From NCBI GenBank assembly GCA_038062615.1, contig JBBTWV010000042.1, forward strand, positions 1 through 14,002: a stretch of DNA of 14,002 nt. The letters run 5' to 3'. Source of the stretch: JBBTWV01 sp038062615 (GTDB taxonomy: Bacteria > Patescibacteriota > Gracilibacteria > UBA1369 > UM-FILTER-53-11). Within the stretch, counting starts at the first letter, position 1, and every line of letters starts with the position of its first letter. The notes under the pieces are model-generated. The model was not told where the DNA came from. It was given only the letters and a program-made list of their open reading frames with translations, and ran no database searches. Below are positions 1 through 6,295 of this stretch, in pieces. Made by a program: the position numbers and the translations under genes.

Positions 1-33
1 GCACCCAGTGCGCAAAAGTAACTGCTCTCCAGG

Positions 34-62
34 TTGCTGAAGGAGGCTTTTTCTGGTATAAT
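34..62 (+). promoter_or_regulatory. Sigma70-type promoter of the pilin-like operon
   Basis: A -35 box TTGCTG (34-39) and a perfect -10 box TATAAT (57-62) are separated by exactly 17 bp. Transcription would start near 69. The leader would then contain the first copy of the dispersed hairpin element (84-168) ahead of the first gene. This is the best promoter match in the window for the five-gene plus-strand block, which has no other internal gap large enough for one. Confidence 0.75.
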
Positions 63-83
63 GATCAGATAAAAATAACCACC

Positions 84-168
84 AGGCCGAGCCATAGCTC
101 AGTCAGGCTAAGGCTAGATGCCGCATCAAGCGGATGCGGCCTAAGCAATAATGCGCAAAGCGCAACCT
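84..168 (+). repeat. Dispersed two-hairpin element, copy 1 (expanded, in operon leader)
   Basis: It starts with AGGCCGAGCC and ends with GCAACCT, as the other copies do. The first hairpin region is enlarged and carries an extra perfect 8-bp stem, GCCGCATC-aagcg-GATGCGGC (about 120-140). The second hairpin is short: TGCGC-AAA-GCGCA. The ATG at 151 sits at the foot of this second hairpin, at the same place as the ATA-ATG-CGC of the tilS copy. The element lies between the promoter and the first gene, so it is part of the 5' leader RNA and could influence translation of that gene. Confidence 0.8.
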
Positions 169-627
169 CAAATGCTTAAAAAAACTCTCATTTTTCTATG
201 TTTGGTGATAGCTCTACAGGGCGGACTTTTTGTTCTCACGCCAACAGCTTTAGCAGACGCCAAAAATCCCTGTACAGCGGTACTCAAACCAGGGGACTCT
301 ATTCCAGATACTTTTTCGGTAGGAGACTGTCTCACTACAGAAGGGCAAAATTCGCTGGTGCCAAAGAAAGATTCACCAGAAGCCGCTGCCGTCGCTCCAT
401 CTGGCATTGTTGTCGTTTTTATTAAAGTCGCCGACTTGCTATCTAAAGTAATTGCCTCCATTGCGCTGGTGATTTTTATGGTGGGCGCCCTTTTGACGAT
501 TGCTTCGGAAGGCAAGGAAGACCGCTTAGAAAAAGGAAAAACGGCGATGCTCTATGCGGTTATTGGCCTGCTGGTTTCTTTCTTAGCCTTTATCATGGTG
601 AGTTTTGTTCAGTCTGTTTTTTACTGA
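151..627 (+). CDS. T4SS-pilin-like (VirB2/TrbC-type) small membrane protein 1
   Basis: A 158-residue secreted or membrane protein, first gene of a tight five-gene operon. A signal peptide (MLKKTLIFLCLV... ending ALA-DA) is followed by about 60 extracytoplasmic residues. The C-terminal module has two membrane helices: one around LLSKVIASIALVIFMVGALL, then a short charged loop (EGKEDRLEKGK), then a second around AMLYAVIGLLVSFLAFIMV. This helix-loop-helix layout is that of VirB2/TrbC and the Patescibacteria 'T4SS pilin' family. Function is inferred: pilus subunit or envelope protein. The start is uncertain. ATG 151 lies inside a dispersed repeat and adds MRKAQPQ; ATG 172 gives a more canonical MLKK n-region and 151 residues. 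Neither has a clear ribosome-binding site. The stop is 3 bp before the next gene. Confidence 0.75.
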   Translation: MRKAQPQMLKKTLIFLCLVIALQGGLFVLTPTALADAKNPCTAVLKPGDSIPDTFSVGDCLTTEGQNSLVPKKDSPEAAAVAPSGIVVVFIKVADLLSKVIASIALVIFMVGALLTIASEGKEDRLEKGKTAMLYAVIGLLVSFLAFIMVSFVQSVFY

Positions 628-630
628 TTT

Positions 631-1695
631 ATGAAAAAGTTTTTCGTTCCCATTTTTGTTCCGGTCTTCACTGCTTTTATTTTGAGTTTTCTCTTTGGGA
701 GTTTTGTAGCTCCCGCAAATGCCGCAGAGCCACAAAAAATCAAAGAATATTATGGAGAGTCACTTGGAAAAGGGGAGAAGGTCTATCACATTGAGGCCTG
801 TACGATGATTCGCTCCTATGCGCCGCTTCGCTGTGCCGCCGAAAATGCAAAGGATTTCCAGCAATGTAAGACGGATGGGAAAACAGATGAAACCAAGTTT
901 GGAAAAATTATTCAAGGGTGTAGAAGACCTGGCGTCATGGTTGATGCCTCAACGTATGAGGCGGTTGATGTGCCAAAATATGATGATGCTGCTGAAGGAG
1001 GTTGTAAGGATAAGCCCGAAAAAGTAGGGTACAAGTATGTGCCGGAGTGGGTGGTTTTGACAGCAACGGATAGTAGTGGTGCTGTCTCTGGTGATCCCAA
1101 AGATTGGCGTGCCCTGGGTTCGGTGGCTTGGGAGGCAAAAGATCCTAAGGATGTTCCAAATGGAATTATTGAGGCGATAAGTTCTGAATCTATTGGTGCT
1201 GCAGAAATGTACCGACCAGGTTTTTGCGCCACGTGGGATTATCTTGCGTCCGGTACCAGTTCTTCGGACGATGCCACAGAAATTGAAAAAAAACTTCGCA
1301 GTAAAGTTAAAGGTGCCGAAGGCATTGCCTTGAGACTCATTGGAAGAGGCTGTAACAACGACAATACCGATGAATCAACGTCCTATAGCCTAGATGGCAT
1401 GCCTCCTCCTCCGCGGGTTCACTGTTCGGCCTTAAACCGCATTTCTGATTATTCCGGCGCAGGACTGGTGGCCCAATATATAAGCGTTTTATACAAATGG
1501 GCGGCCAGCGTGGTAGGAATTATTGCCGTTTTGGTAATCACGTTCTCTGGCATTCAAATTGCCACTGCGGGTGGTGATAGTGCTAAGTTGGATAGTGCCA
1601 AAAACCGCATTGCACAGTCACTGGCGGGGTTGGCAATTCTTTTTCTCTCGGGTTTGATTCTTTACACCATTAATCCAGGATTCTTTACGGGCTAA
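631..1695 (+). CDS. T4SS-pilin-like protein 2 with large cysteine-rich ectodomain
   Basis: A 354-residue precursor with a signal peptide (MKKFFVPIFV..., likely cut after ANA near residue 31). An extracytoplasmic domain of about 245 residues follows, with eight cysteines (in EAC, LRC, QQC, QGC, GGC, GFC, RGC, VHC), an even number that suits disulfide bonding. From about residue 277 comes the shared two-helix module: helix 1 near 289-312 (SVVGIIAVLVITFSGIQIA), loop AGGDSAKLDSAKNR, helix 2 near 326-347. This loop (AGG...AK..I) is the closest in the window to the usual T4SS-pilin pattern. I do not recognise the ectodomain. It is two to three times longer than its neighbours, so it may be a specialised subunit, such as a tip or surface-exposed component, in an otherwise short-pilin operon. 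The gap to the next gene is 2 bp. Confidence 0.75.
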   Translation: MKKFFVPIFVPVFTAFILSFLFGSFVAPANAAEPQKIKEYYGESLGKGEKVYHIEACTMIRSYAPLRCAAENAKDFQQCKTDGKTDETKFGKIIQGCRRPGVMVDASTYEAVDVPKYDDAAEGGCKDKPEKVGYKYVPEWVVLTATDSSGAVSGDPKDWRALGSVAWEAKDPKDVPNGIIEAISSESIGAAEMYRPGFCATWDYLASGTSSSDDATEIEKKLRSKVKGAEGIALRLIGRGCNNDNTDESTSYSLDGMPPPPRVHCSALNRISDYSGAGLVAQYISVLYKWAASVVGIIAVLVITFSGIQIATAGGDSAKLDSAKNRIAQSLAGLAILFLSGLILYTINPGFFTG

Positions 1696-1697
1696 TT

Positions 1698-2111
1698 ATG
1701 AAAAAACTTCTCATCATTACGCTCACTCTTGCACTTCTTTTTACGGCTTTCCCAGCGTTGGCCGCTCCTAATGCAGAAGAAGGCAAGGTTAAACCAACCA
1801 CGCTTCCATGTCCGGAAGTAGGGCTGGGTGTGCCCTGTATCCGAACGGAAACGCAGTCCAGCGGTGCTAGCATTCGCAACTATGTGGTGAATACATTCGG
1901 CTCCAGTTTCATTCGCGGATTTTTAGGAATTGTCGCTGTTACTTCCGTTATTTTTATCATCGTTGCAGGTATTCAAATGCGCATGTCATTTGGCAATGAT
2001 GAGGCCATTGGTACGGCTAAAAAAACGCTTATTTATGCCATTTTTGGCCTGGTGATTTCCATCCTCTCCGTGGCGATTGTGCAAATTGTTTCTAAACTTC
2101 CTTTTAAATGA
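1698..2111 (+). CDS. T4SS-pilin-like (VirB2/TrbC-type) small membrane protein 3
   Basis: A 137-residue precursor with a clear signal peptide (MKKLLIITLTLALLFTAFPALA, cut before APNAEE). A short extracytoplasmic stretch with two cysteines (LPCPEVGLGVPC) follows. The two-helix module then starts near residue 73: FLGIVAVTSVIFIIVAGIQM, loop SFGNDEAIGTAKKT, and a second helix LIYAIFGLVISILSVAIVQIV. The spacing of helix, charged loop with K-K, and Gly-rich helix matches the four neighbouring genes, so the five look like an amplified paralogous family. The gene overlaps the next by 4 bp (ATGA), which implies translational coupling. The pilus-subunit role is inferred from family resemblance; no secretion ATPase is present in the window to confirm it. 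Confidence 0.78.
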   Translation: MKKLLIITLTLALLFTAFPALAAPNAEEGKVKPTTLPCPEVGLGVPCIRTETQSSGASIRNYVVNTFGSSFIRGFLGIVAVTSVIFIIVAGIQMRMSFGNDEAIGTAKKTLIYAIFGLVISILSVAIVQIVSKLPFK

Positions 2112-2512
2112 AAACAAAGTTCACAACATTTTTGACGATTCTCACGGTGACGATTTTTTCTTTGGTTTGGACCGTCCCAGTTTTTGCGCAGGACCTGGAT
2201 GCGAAAATAAAAACAAGGCTTGATGAAATTTTGCCCAATAAAACCGTGCAAATAAATGGTGACCAGACCTTGCCTAAGGGCAATTTATATAAGGAAATTG
2301 TGCCTCAGGCCATCAATATTTTTCTCATGATTGCGGGAGTTCTTTCTACAGGCGTTTTTATTTACGCCGGCATCATGCTTATTATTGCCCAGGGGAATGA
2401 AGAAGAAATGACCAAGTTCAAAAATATTCTCATCTGGTCCATTATTGGCTCCGCTTTCATTGTTACCGCCTATGCCATTGTGAGTGGACTCCTTAAAATC
2501 TCATTTGTATGA
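2108..2512 (+). CDS. T4SS-pilin-like (VirB2/TrbC-type) small membrane protein 4
   Basis: A 134-residue precursor. The signal peptide (MKTKFTTFLTILTVTIFSLV..., likely cut after VFA) is followed by about 45 extracytoplasmic residues. The shared module is helix 1 INIFLMIAGVLSTGVFIYAG, loop AQGNEEEMTKFKN and helix 2 ILIWSIIGSAFIVTAYAIVSG. The mature protein has no cysteine, unlike proteins 2 and 3. Start and stop both overlap neighbours by 4 bp (ATGA), typical of co-translated subunits. The family call rests on topology and loop composition rather than strong sequence motifs, so the exact role (pilus subunit, membrane-complex component) is open. Confidence 0.78.
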   Translation: MKTKFTTFLTILTVTIFSLVWTVPVFAQDLDAKIKTRLDEILPNKTVQINGDQTLPKGNLYKEIVPQAINIFLMIAGVLSTGVFIYAGIMLIIAQGNEEEMTKFKNILIWSIIGSAFIVTAYAIVSGLLKISFV

Positions 2513-3081
2513 TTCAAGCCATGTCATTGCGAGCAAGGCGAAGCAATCTCCATAAGCTAGTACGAGTTTGCTTCGTCGCGGTGCTCCTCGCAATGACACT
2601 CGGGGTTTTCTCAGCCCCGGTGGCGCAGGCAGCCGTGACGATTGATCCTAAACTGCATCCGGATAACGCCCCGACGATTACCGGTTACAAAAATGAGCCG
2701 GAATTAAATATCGAGGAAGCTCGAGTAGTTCTCACCGGGCGCATTGTGGGTATTATTTTAGGAGTCGCCGGCACCGTTGCGGTTTTTTTCATCATCAACA
2801 ACGGTTGGTGGTTGGCGGCTTCTGCGGGTAAAGAAGAGACCGTCACTCAGCACAAAAAAGGTCTGCAGTGGGCCGTGATTGGGCTCGTGCTCATTATTCT
2901 TTCGTACTCCATCCTCCGCTTTATTATTTCCCTTACGTTCAAGGCGGACGAACGAGTAAATTCACCTGCGCCAGCACCGGCTGCTGCTGGTGCTCCTGCG
3001 GCACCAAGTGGAGGAGCTTTCCAAAATACGAAGCTAGAAAGAAATCCACAGGGAGGCCTGCAGCACAATCCCGATTTATAA
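2509..3081 (+). CDS. T4SS-pilin-like protein 5 with repeat-derived signal peptide and Pro/Ala tail
   Basis: A 190-residue precursor whose start overlaps the previous stop (ATGA at 2509-2512). The N-terminus is odd: residues 5-30 (MSLRARRSNL ... CFVAVLLAMT) are encoded by a palindromic repeat at 2522-2598. The right arm of the palindrome supplies the hydrophobic core of the signal peptide, which probably ends at AQA-AV. After about 45 residues come the two helices of the shared module: IVGIILGVAGTVAVFFIINN, loop SAGKEETVTQHKKG, then LQWAVIGLVLIILSYSILRF. The C-terminus adds a Pro/Ala-rich linker (PAPAPAAAGAPAAPSGG) and a polar tail, which the four paralogues lack. It is the last gene of the operon; its stop lies at the edge of a long inverted repeat. 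Confidence 0.78.
   Translation: MIQAMSLRARRSNLHKLVRVCFVAVLLAMTLGVFSAPVAQAAVTIDPKLHPDNAPTITGYKNEPELNIEEARVVLTGRIVGIILGVAGTVAVFFIINNGWWLAASAGKEETVTQHKKGLQWAVIGLVLIILSYSILRFIISLTFKADERVNSPAPAPAAAGAPAAPSGGAFQNTKLERNPQGGLQHNPDL
2522..2598 (+). repeat. Palindromic repeat (TGTCATTGCGAG family) inside a coding region
   Basis: The left arm 2522-2550 (TGTCATTGCGAG, then GGCGAAGCAATCTC) is the imperfect reverse complement of the right arm 2564-2598 (GAGTTTGCTTCG, then CTCCTCGCAATGACA). The outermost 12 bp pair perfectly, and about 10 inner pairs also match. Repeats beginning GTCATTGCGAGG with an internal CGAAGCAATC are, from memory, widespread intergenic palindromes in many bacterial genomes. This one is translated as the start of a secreted protein. 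Confidence 0.85.
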
Positions 3082-3261
3082 GGGAAGGTTGATGTATTTT
3101 TTCTTAAATCGCAACCGCTTGTTGCGACATTCGCTGTAGCTCAGCCGTTTTATTTGTGCCAGTTTGCCTTGCTATACGCTATACCGTTTTGAGTGAGGAT
3201 AGGTTTAATGAGCGCATCGGCTTTGTGCGATCGGTGGAAGAAAAAATACGCAACCTTCCCT
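3081..3261. repeat. Long inverted repeat filling the gap between convergent genes
   Basis: The left arm 3081-3105 (AGGGAAGGTTG, then GTATTTTTTCTT) is the reverse complement of the right arm 3238-3261 apart from a one-base bulge and one mismatch. That gives about 23 pairs around an interior of about 130 nt. Inside the interior, TCGCAAC (3109-3115) and GTTGCGA (3121-3127) form a perfect 7-bp hairpin. The same TCGCA could instead pair with TGCGA at 3226-3230. The stop codons of the two converging genes sit exactly at the outer edges. It could be a bidirectional terminator, a small MITE-like element, or a structured RNA. I see no open frame worth calling inside it. Confidence 0.7.
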
Positions 3262-4774
3262 ATTTTAGTCTTGGGAACAGCGCCTCGATTTTTTTCACCG
3301 TGGCGCCTTCTTTAAGTCCACCCCAGCTAATGTTATCCGGGTAGAGCTTGCCGCCTTCCACATGCAATGCCGCTTGAATTTTTGCCGCAGTGTCGGGCAT
3401 AAACGGAGTAAGCATAAAGCTCACGTGGCGCAGAATCTCCAGCAAATGATACAAAATCTGCAGTACCTGCGCAGGGTCTTTTTTGGCTAACTCCCAAGGT
3501 TTTTTGTCATCAATGTATTTATTGGCAAACATAAGCAGGCCAACCATGGCCTCAAGTGCGGCTTTCAAATTAAATCCATCAATATGATTTTGGTACTCCT
3601 TCCAGGTTTTTAAAACCTCATTCACAATCGCTTCTTCACGCACCATTGGCGGAACTTTGCTGTCGTGATACTTCTCCGTCATCGTCAAAACTCGGCTCAC
3701 CAAGTTACCCAAGTTGTTGGCCAGCTCGCTGTCAAACACGGCTTCAAAGCGGGTGCGGCTAAAATCGCCATCATCCGTCGTGGGAATTTCGCGCAACAAA
3801 TAATATCGCACAGGGTCGAGTCCATACTGCTGCACCATCTCCACAGGATCTACCACATTGCCCAGGGTTTTGCTCATCTTTTGGCCATCAGAAGTAATAT
3901 AACCGTGAACGTAAATAGCCTTGGGTGTTGGCAATTTTGCCGCGAGCAACATGGCAATCCAAAAGCCCGCATGGAATCTCAAAATGTCTTTGCCAATGAG
4001 GTGCACATCGGCCGGCCAGAATTTTTTATAAAGGGCGCCATCGTTTTCGTAATCCAGCGCCGTCATATAATTAGAAAGTGCGTCGCACCACACATACATG
4101 GTTTGGTTTGGATCATTGGGTACGGGAACGCCCCAGGAAAGCGTTTGCGCCGGTCGTGAAAAACTCACGTTTTGCTTTTCTTCAAGCGACTTTTCAATGA
4201 GGTTGATGATTTCCGTTTTGCGCGATTCGGGAACAATACGGAGCTCGCCGCTCTCGATCATTTTTTTGACCTGCGGCAAGTACTGGCTGTAGCGGAAAAA
4301 ATAATTTTCTTCTTTAAAAGATTCCGGCGGTTTTAAATGAATAGGACACTTGCCGTTTACGAGATCTTTTTCGGTGATGTAGGCTTCACATCCTACGCAG
4401 TAAAGGCCGCTATAAGTATCTTTATAAAAAGCGTCTGCTTCCACGAGTGCCTGCCAAAGTTTTTGTGCTCCGCGATTGTGTCTCTCACTACTCGTTCGGA
4501 TAAAATCATCATTACTAATGTTTAAAATTTTCGTAAGTTTTTGGAAAGGTTTGGAATTTTCATCCACGGCTTCTTGCGGCGTGACCCCCATTTCACGCGC
4601 TTTTTGAGCCATCTTGAGTCCGTGCTCGTCCGTGCCCGTCAAAAAATAAACCTCATCGCCAACGAGCCTTCGGTATCGCGCCAGGACATCCGCTTGTATA
4701 AGCTCCATAGCAAAACCGATGTGCGGCTTGGCATTGGTATAGGCAATGGCGGTGGTGATGTAGAACTTAGACAT
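3260..4774 (-). CDS. metG: Methionyl-tRNA synthetase
   Basis: This 504-residue class I aminoacyl-tRNA synthetase charges tRNA-Met for initiation and elongation in the cytoplasm. Visible motifs are the N-terminal nucleotide-binding fold (FYITTAIAYTNAKPHIG), GTDEHG near 47-52, a zinc knuckle (C126-x2-C129 and C143-P-I-H146), and the KMSKS loop as KMSKT (299-303). An anticodon-binding helical domain follows from about residue 360. The HIGH signature reads HIGF (18-21), an unusual last position. There is no C-terminal EMAP/Trbp111 tRNA-binding domain, so this is the short bacterial form. The start is 1 bp after the stop of the upstream toxin gene, with no ribosome-binding site, so expression probably depends on read-through from the toxin-antitoxin and pilus genes. 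The stop is in the arm of the 3081-3261 inverted repeat. Confidence 0.97.
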   Translation of the reverse strand: MSKFYITTAIAYTNAKPHIGFAMELIQADVLARYRRLVGDEVYFLTGTDEHGLKMAQKAREMGVTPQEAVDENSKPFQKLTKILNISNDDFIRTSSERHNRGAQKLWQALVEADAFYKDTYSGLYCVGCEAYITEKDLVNGKCPIHLKPPESFKEENYFFRYSQYLPQVKKMIESGELRIVPESRKTEIINLIEKSLEEKQNVSFSRPAQTLSWGVPVPNDPNQTMYVWCDALSNYMTALDYENDGALYKKFWPADVHLIGKDILRFHAGFWIAMLLAAKLPTPKAIYVHGYITSDGQKMSKTLGNVVDPVEMVQQYGLDPVRYYLLREIPTTDDGDFSRTRFEAVFDSELANNLGNLVSRVLTMTEKYHDSKVPPMVREEAIVNEVLKTWKEYQNHIDGFNLKAALEAMVGLLMFANKYIDDKKPWELAKKDPAQVLQILYHLLEILRHVSFMLTPFMPDTAAKIQAALHVEGGKLYPDNISWGGLKEGATVKKIEALFPRLK

Positions 4775-4775
4775 A

Positions 4776-5033
4776 TTATTGGTAGATTTGGTGCGTGCCT
4801 ACATCATAGAAAATAACTTGGTTTTTTGCCACAAAGCGAAAAATCACTCGATAGGATCGGTTGATAGAGAAGGAGGAAAATTCTTTCATTTTGCCGGAGA
4901 GTTTGTGAGTTTTGAGAGAAGGATGATGTGGATTTATCTGGAAGATTTTTTCTTTTTTTTGGAGATTGAGCTGGATGTGCCGCGGAAGAGCTTTATAATT
5001 TTTTTCAAAAAGAGGAGAGAGGAATATTCTCAT
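4776..5033 (-). CDS. RelE/YafQ-type mRNA interferase toxin
   Basis: An 85-residue basic protein with the RelE/ParE-superfamily layout: an N-terminal strand and helix with the family-like start (MRIFLSPLFEKNYKALP), a central HKLSGKMKEFSSFSINRSYRVIF segment, and a C-terminal strand ending FYDVGTHQIYQ. 'L.G....S..I...YRVIF' is characteristic of RelE/HigB/YafQ-like ribosome-dependent endoribonucleases, and the terminal 'DVGTH..IY' fits too. It lies 14 bp downstream of a small gene likely to encode the antitoxin. Its stop is 1 bp before the metG start. The superfamily call is good; which subgroup, and whether it is active, cannot be told from sequence alone. Confidence 0.82.
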   Translation of the reverse strand: MRIFLSPLFEKNYKALPRHIQLNLQKKEKIFQINPHHPSLKTHKLSGKMKEFSSFSINRSYRVIFRFVAKNQVIFYDVGTHQIYQ

Positions 5034-5047
5034 CGAAAAGTCGGTAA

Positions 5048-5266
5048 TTAATCAAGTTCTGATAAAGAATGAACTTCGTGCAGGTTCCCTTTCTTAAAAA
5101 GTTGGTCAGCTTGTCGAGCTGATTTAAGGAACTCTGCTTCGGTTAATCCTTCCTTGGTTTCTAGTGGAACCAACGTTATATAAATTTGATAACCAGAAGT
5201 ATTTTTGATCTTTTGGAGGGGAATAATTTTCCCATTTTCCAGTTTTCCTCGGACGGTCTTAATCAT
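5048..5266 (-). CDS. Putative antitoxin of the RelE-type pair
   Basis: A 72-residue protein just upstream of the toxin gene, in the usual antitoxin-first order. The N-terminus (MIKTVRGKLENGKIIPLQ) is a short beta-rich segment resembling antitoxins of the DUF104/AF2212-like type ('.V.G.YENG.I.PL'). The C-terminus is a charged helical tail (AEFLKSARQADQLFKKG) that would fit around the toxin. The start has no ribosome-binding site. A perfect TATAAT on the minus strand (5277-5282) lies 11-16 bp upstream, so the transcript may be nearly leaderless. The antitoxin role is inferred mainly from position and size. Confidence 0.7.
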   Translation of the reverse strand: MIKTVRGKLENGKIIPLQKIKNTSGYQIYITLVPLETKEGLTEAEFLKSARQADQLFKKGNLHEVHSLSELD

Positions 5267-5276
5267 AAGTAAAACT

Positions 5277-5282
5277 ATTATA
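5277..5282 (-). promoter_or_regulatory. Possible -10 box for the toxin-antitoxin pair and metG
   Basis: The minus strand reads TATAAT, preceded by AGAG, between the end of the PilX-like gene and the antitoxin start. No good -35 box lies 16-18 bp upstream (the best match there is CTGTAT). If used, the RNA would start about 4-5 nt before the antitoxin ATG. It could allow toxin-antitoxin and metG expression independently of the pilus operon. Confidence 0.35.
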
Positions 5283-5284
5283 CT

Positions 5285-6295
5285 CTACTCTGCCGTCCTA
5301 TACAGCGCGTAGTTGAAAACTGGCAAAAAGCTGTCGCGGGGAATGGTTAAATCAAGACTCTGCTTGGCGGTTCCGGCAAAACCATCGGCGGTAATCTGAA
5401 TGCTTGGCAGGGTGAGTTGCGCTTTTGGATCACTGTCTTCCACGATCACGCGATAACGAATATTGGCTATATCTTGTTTCTCTGCCGTTGAAAGACTCCC
5501 GGCGATTAAATCCACATTCGTGATATTGGTGAGGACGAGAAAATTTTGCGTGTGCTGTTCCAAAAAAGTGCTGATGGCATACTGTTCAACAATATGAAAT
5601 CCATCTGGGGCACGTTCGTAGAATTTGGCGTAGTTATAACACTGGTTGTTGGTGCCCAAGCAAGTTGGCGCGGCAGCCGAATTTCCTTTATCCGCAGGGA
5701 AAAACTCGCTCATCACTTCCATGGTGCCATCGTGGGCAATTCCAAAAATCTTCCAGCGTAAGATGTCTAAATTATTGGAGACTTGTTCACCGCGCAGTGC
5801 CAAATCCGGCGAAAAATAATAATTTACGCGAAACTGTTTTATCGTCTCACCGTCTGAAGGTCCGCTAAAAAGGGGAATGGTGATGCTCTCGTTATAGCGG
5901 AGCACGGCATAGCGGTCGCTGTCCGATTGGATTTGATACGCTGGTACATTCGGAATTTCTCGCGAGCGGGCTTTAATTTGATACTCACCGCGAACGCCGG
6001 AAACTTCACTGTCTACCAGGCCGAGCCGTGGCGAGGCTAAGCCATTACTGCGCCCAAAGGGCGCAACCACCTGTGTCGTCTCAAATCCAGGAGGATTTTG
6101 CGCAATGTCTAAGAGCGCATGTTCGGTGGCGCTTTCAGCCGCATACCAAGCTTTAGTTTTTTGGACAAGCAACGTAGAATCGCGCAAGGCACCAATGAGC
6201 AAGCCACTTATTCCAATGGACAAGCTCATGAGAATCCCCATGAGTACGAGCGCGATGAGTAAGGCGCTACCGTTATTGTGAGAATTATTTTCCAT
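5285..6295 (-). CDS. PilX/GspK-like pilus assembly protein
   Basis: A 336-residue protein. After a 9-residue leader, MENNSHNNG, comes a hydrophobic helix of about 20 residues (SALLIALVLMGILMSLSIG). This 'G-SALLIALVL' N-terminus, without the Glu5 of true pilins, is typical of PilX/GspK minor (pseudo)pilins that sit at the pilus tip and prime assembly. A helical spine (KAWYAAESATEHALLDIA, with the conserved 'YAAESG'-like motif) leads into a large globular domain. At residues of about 75-95 the protein reads VAPFGRSNGLASPRLGL, which is the antisense reading of dispersed element copy 2 (6018-6067). It overlaps the upstream PilW-like gene by 11 bp. It is the last clear pilus gene of the operon, 18 bp before the antitoxin gene. 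Confidence 0.78.
   Translation of the reverse strand: MENNSHNNGSALLIALVLMGILMSLSIGISGLLIGALRDSTLLVQKTKAWYAAESATEHALLDIAQNPPGFETTQVVAPFGRSNGLASPRLGLVDSEVSGVRGEYQIKARSREIPNVPAYQIQSDSDRYAVLRYNESITIPLFSGPSDGETIKQFRVNYYFSPDLALRGEQVSNNLDILRWKIFGIAHDGTMEVMSEFFPADKGNSAAAPTCLGTNNQCYNYAKFYERAPDGFHIVEQYAISTFLEQHTQNFLVLTNITNVDLIAGSLSTAEKQDIANIRYRVIVEDSDPKAQLTLPSIQITADGFAGTAKQSLDLTIPRDSFLPVFNYALYRTAE
6018..6067 (+). repeat. Dispersed two-hairpin element, copy 2 (inside pilX-like gene)
   Basis: It reads AGGCCGAGCC, then GTGGC, GAGGCTAAGCC and ATTAC, followed by the hairpin TGCGCCC-AAA-GGGCGCA and then ACC. It lies antisense within the PilX-like gene and is translated without interrupting the frame. The antisense peptide contains GLASPRLGL, which matches ILASPRRLGL from copy 3. 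Confidence 0.88.

Noticed and set aside
84..140. tRNA-like D-arm (ATAGCTCAGTCAGG)
   Set aside because: The short match to a D-arm has no acceptor stem, anticodon arm or GGTTCGAAT-like T-arm at the right distance. It belongs to the expanded copy of the dispersed element.
3128..3225. tRNA gene suggested by TGTAGCTCAGCCG
   Set aside because: No T-arm consensus and no acceptor stem pairing were found. The similarity is limited to about 10 bases inside the long inverted repeat.
3156..3344. Open frame on the plus strand across the inverted repeat
   Set aside because: It has no ribosome-binding site or recognisable protein, and it runs antisense into the end of metG.
3665..4159. 164-codon frame antisense to metG
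   Set aside because: It is a mirror of the strongly conserved metG frame, and its translation resembles no protein family.
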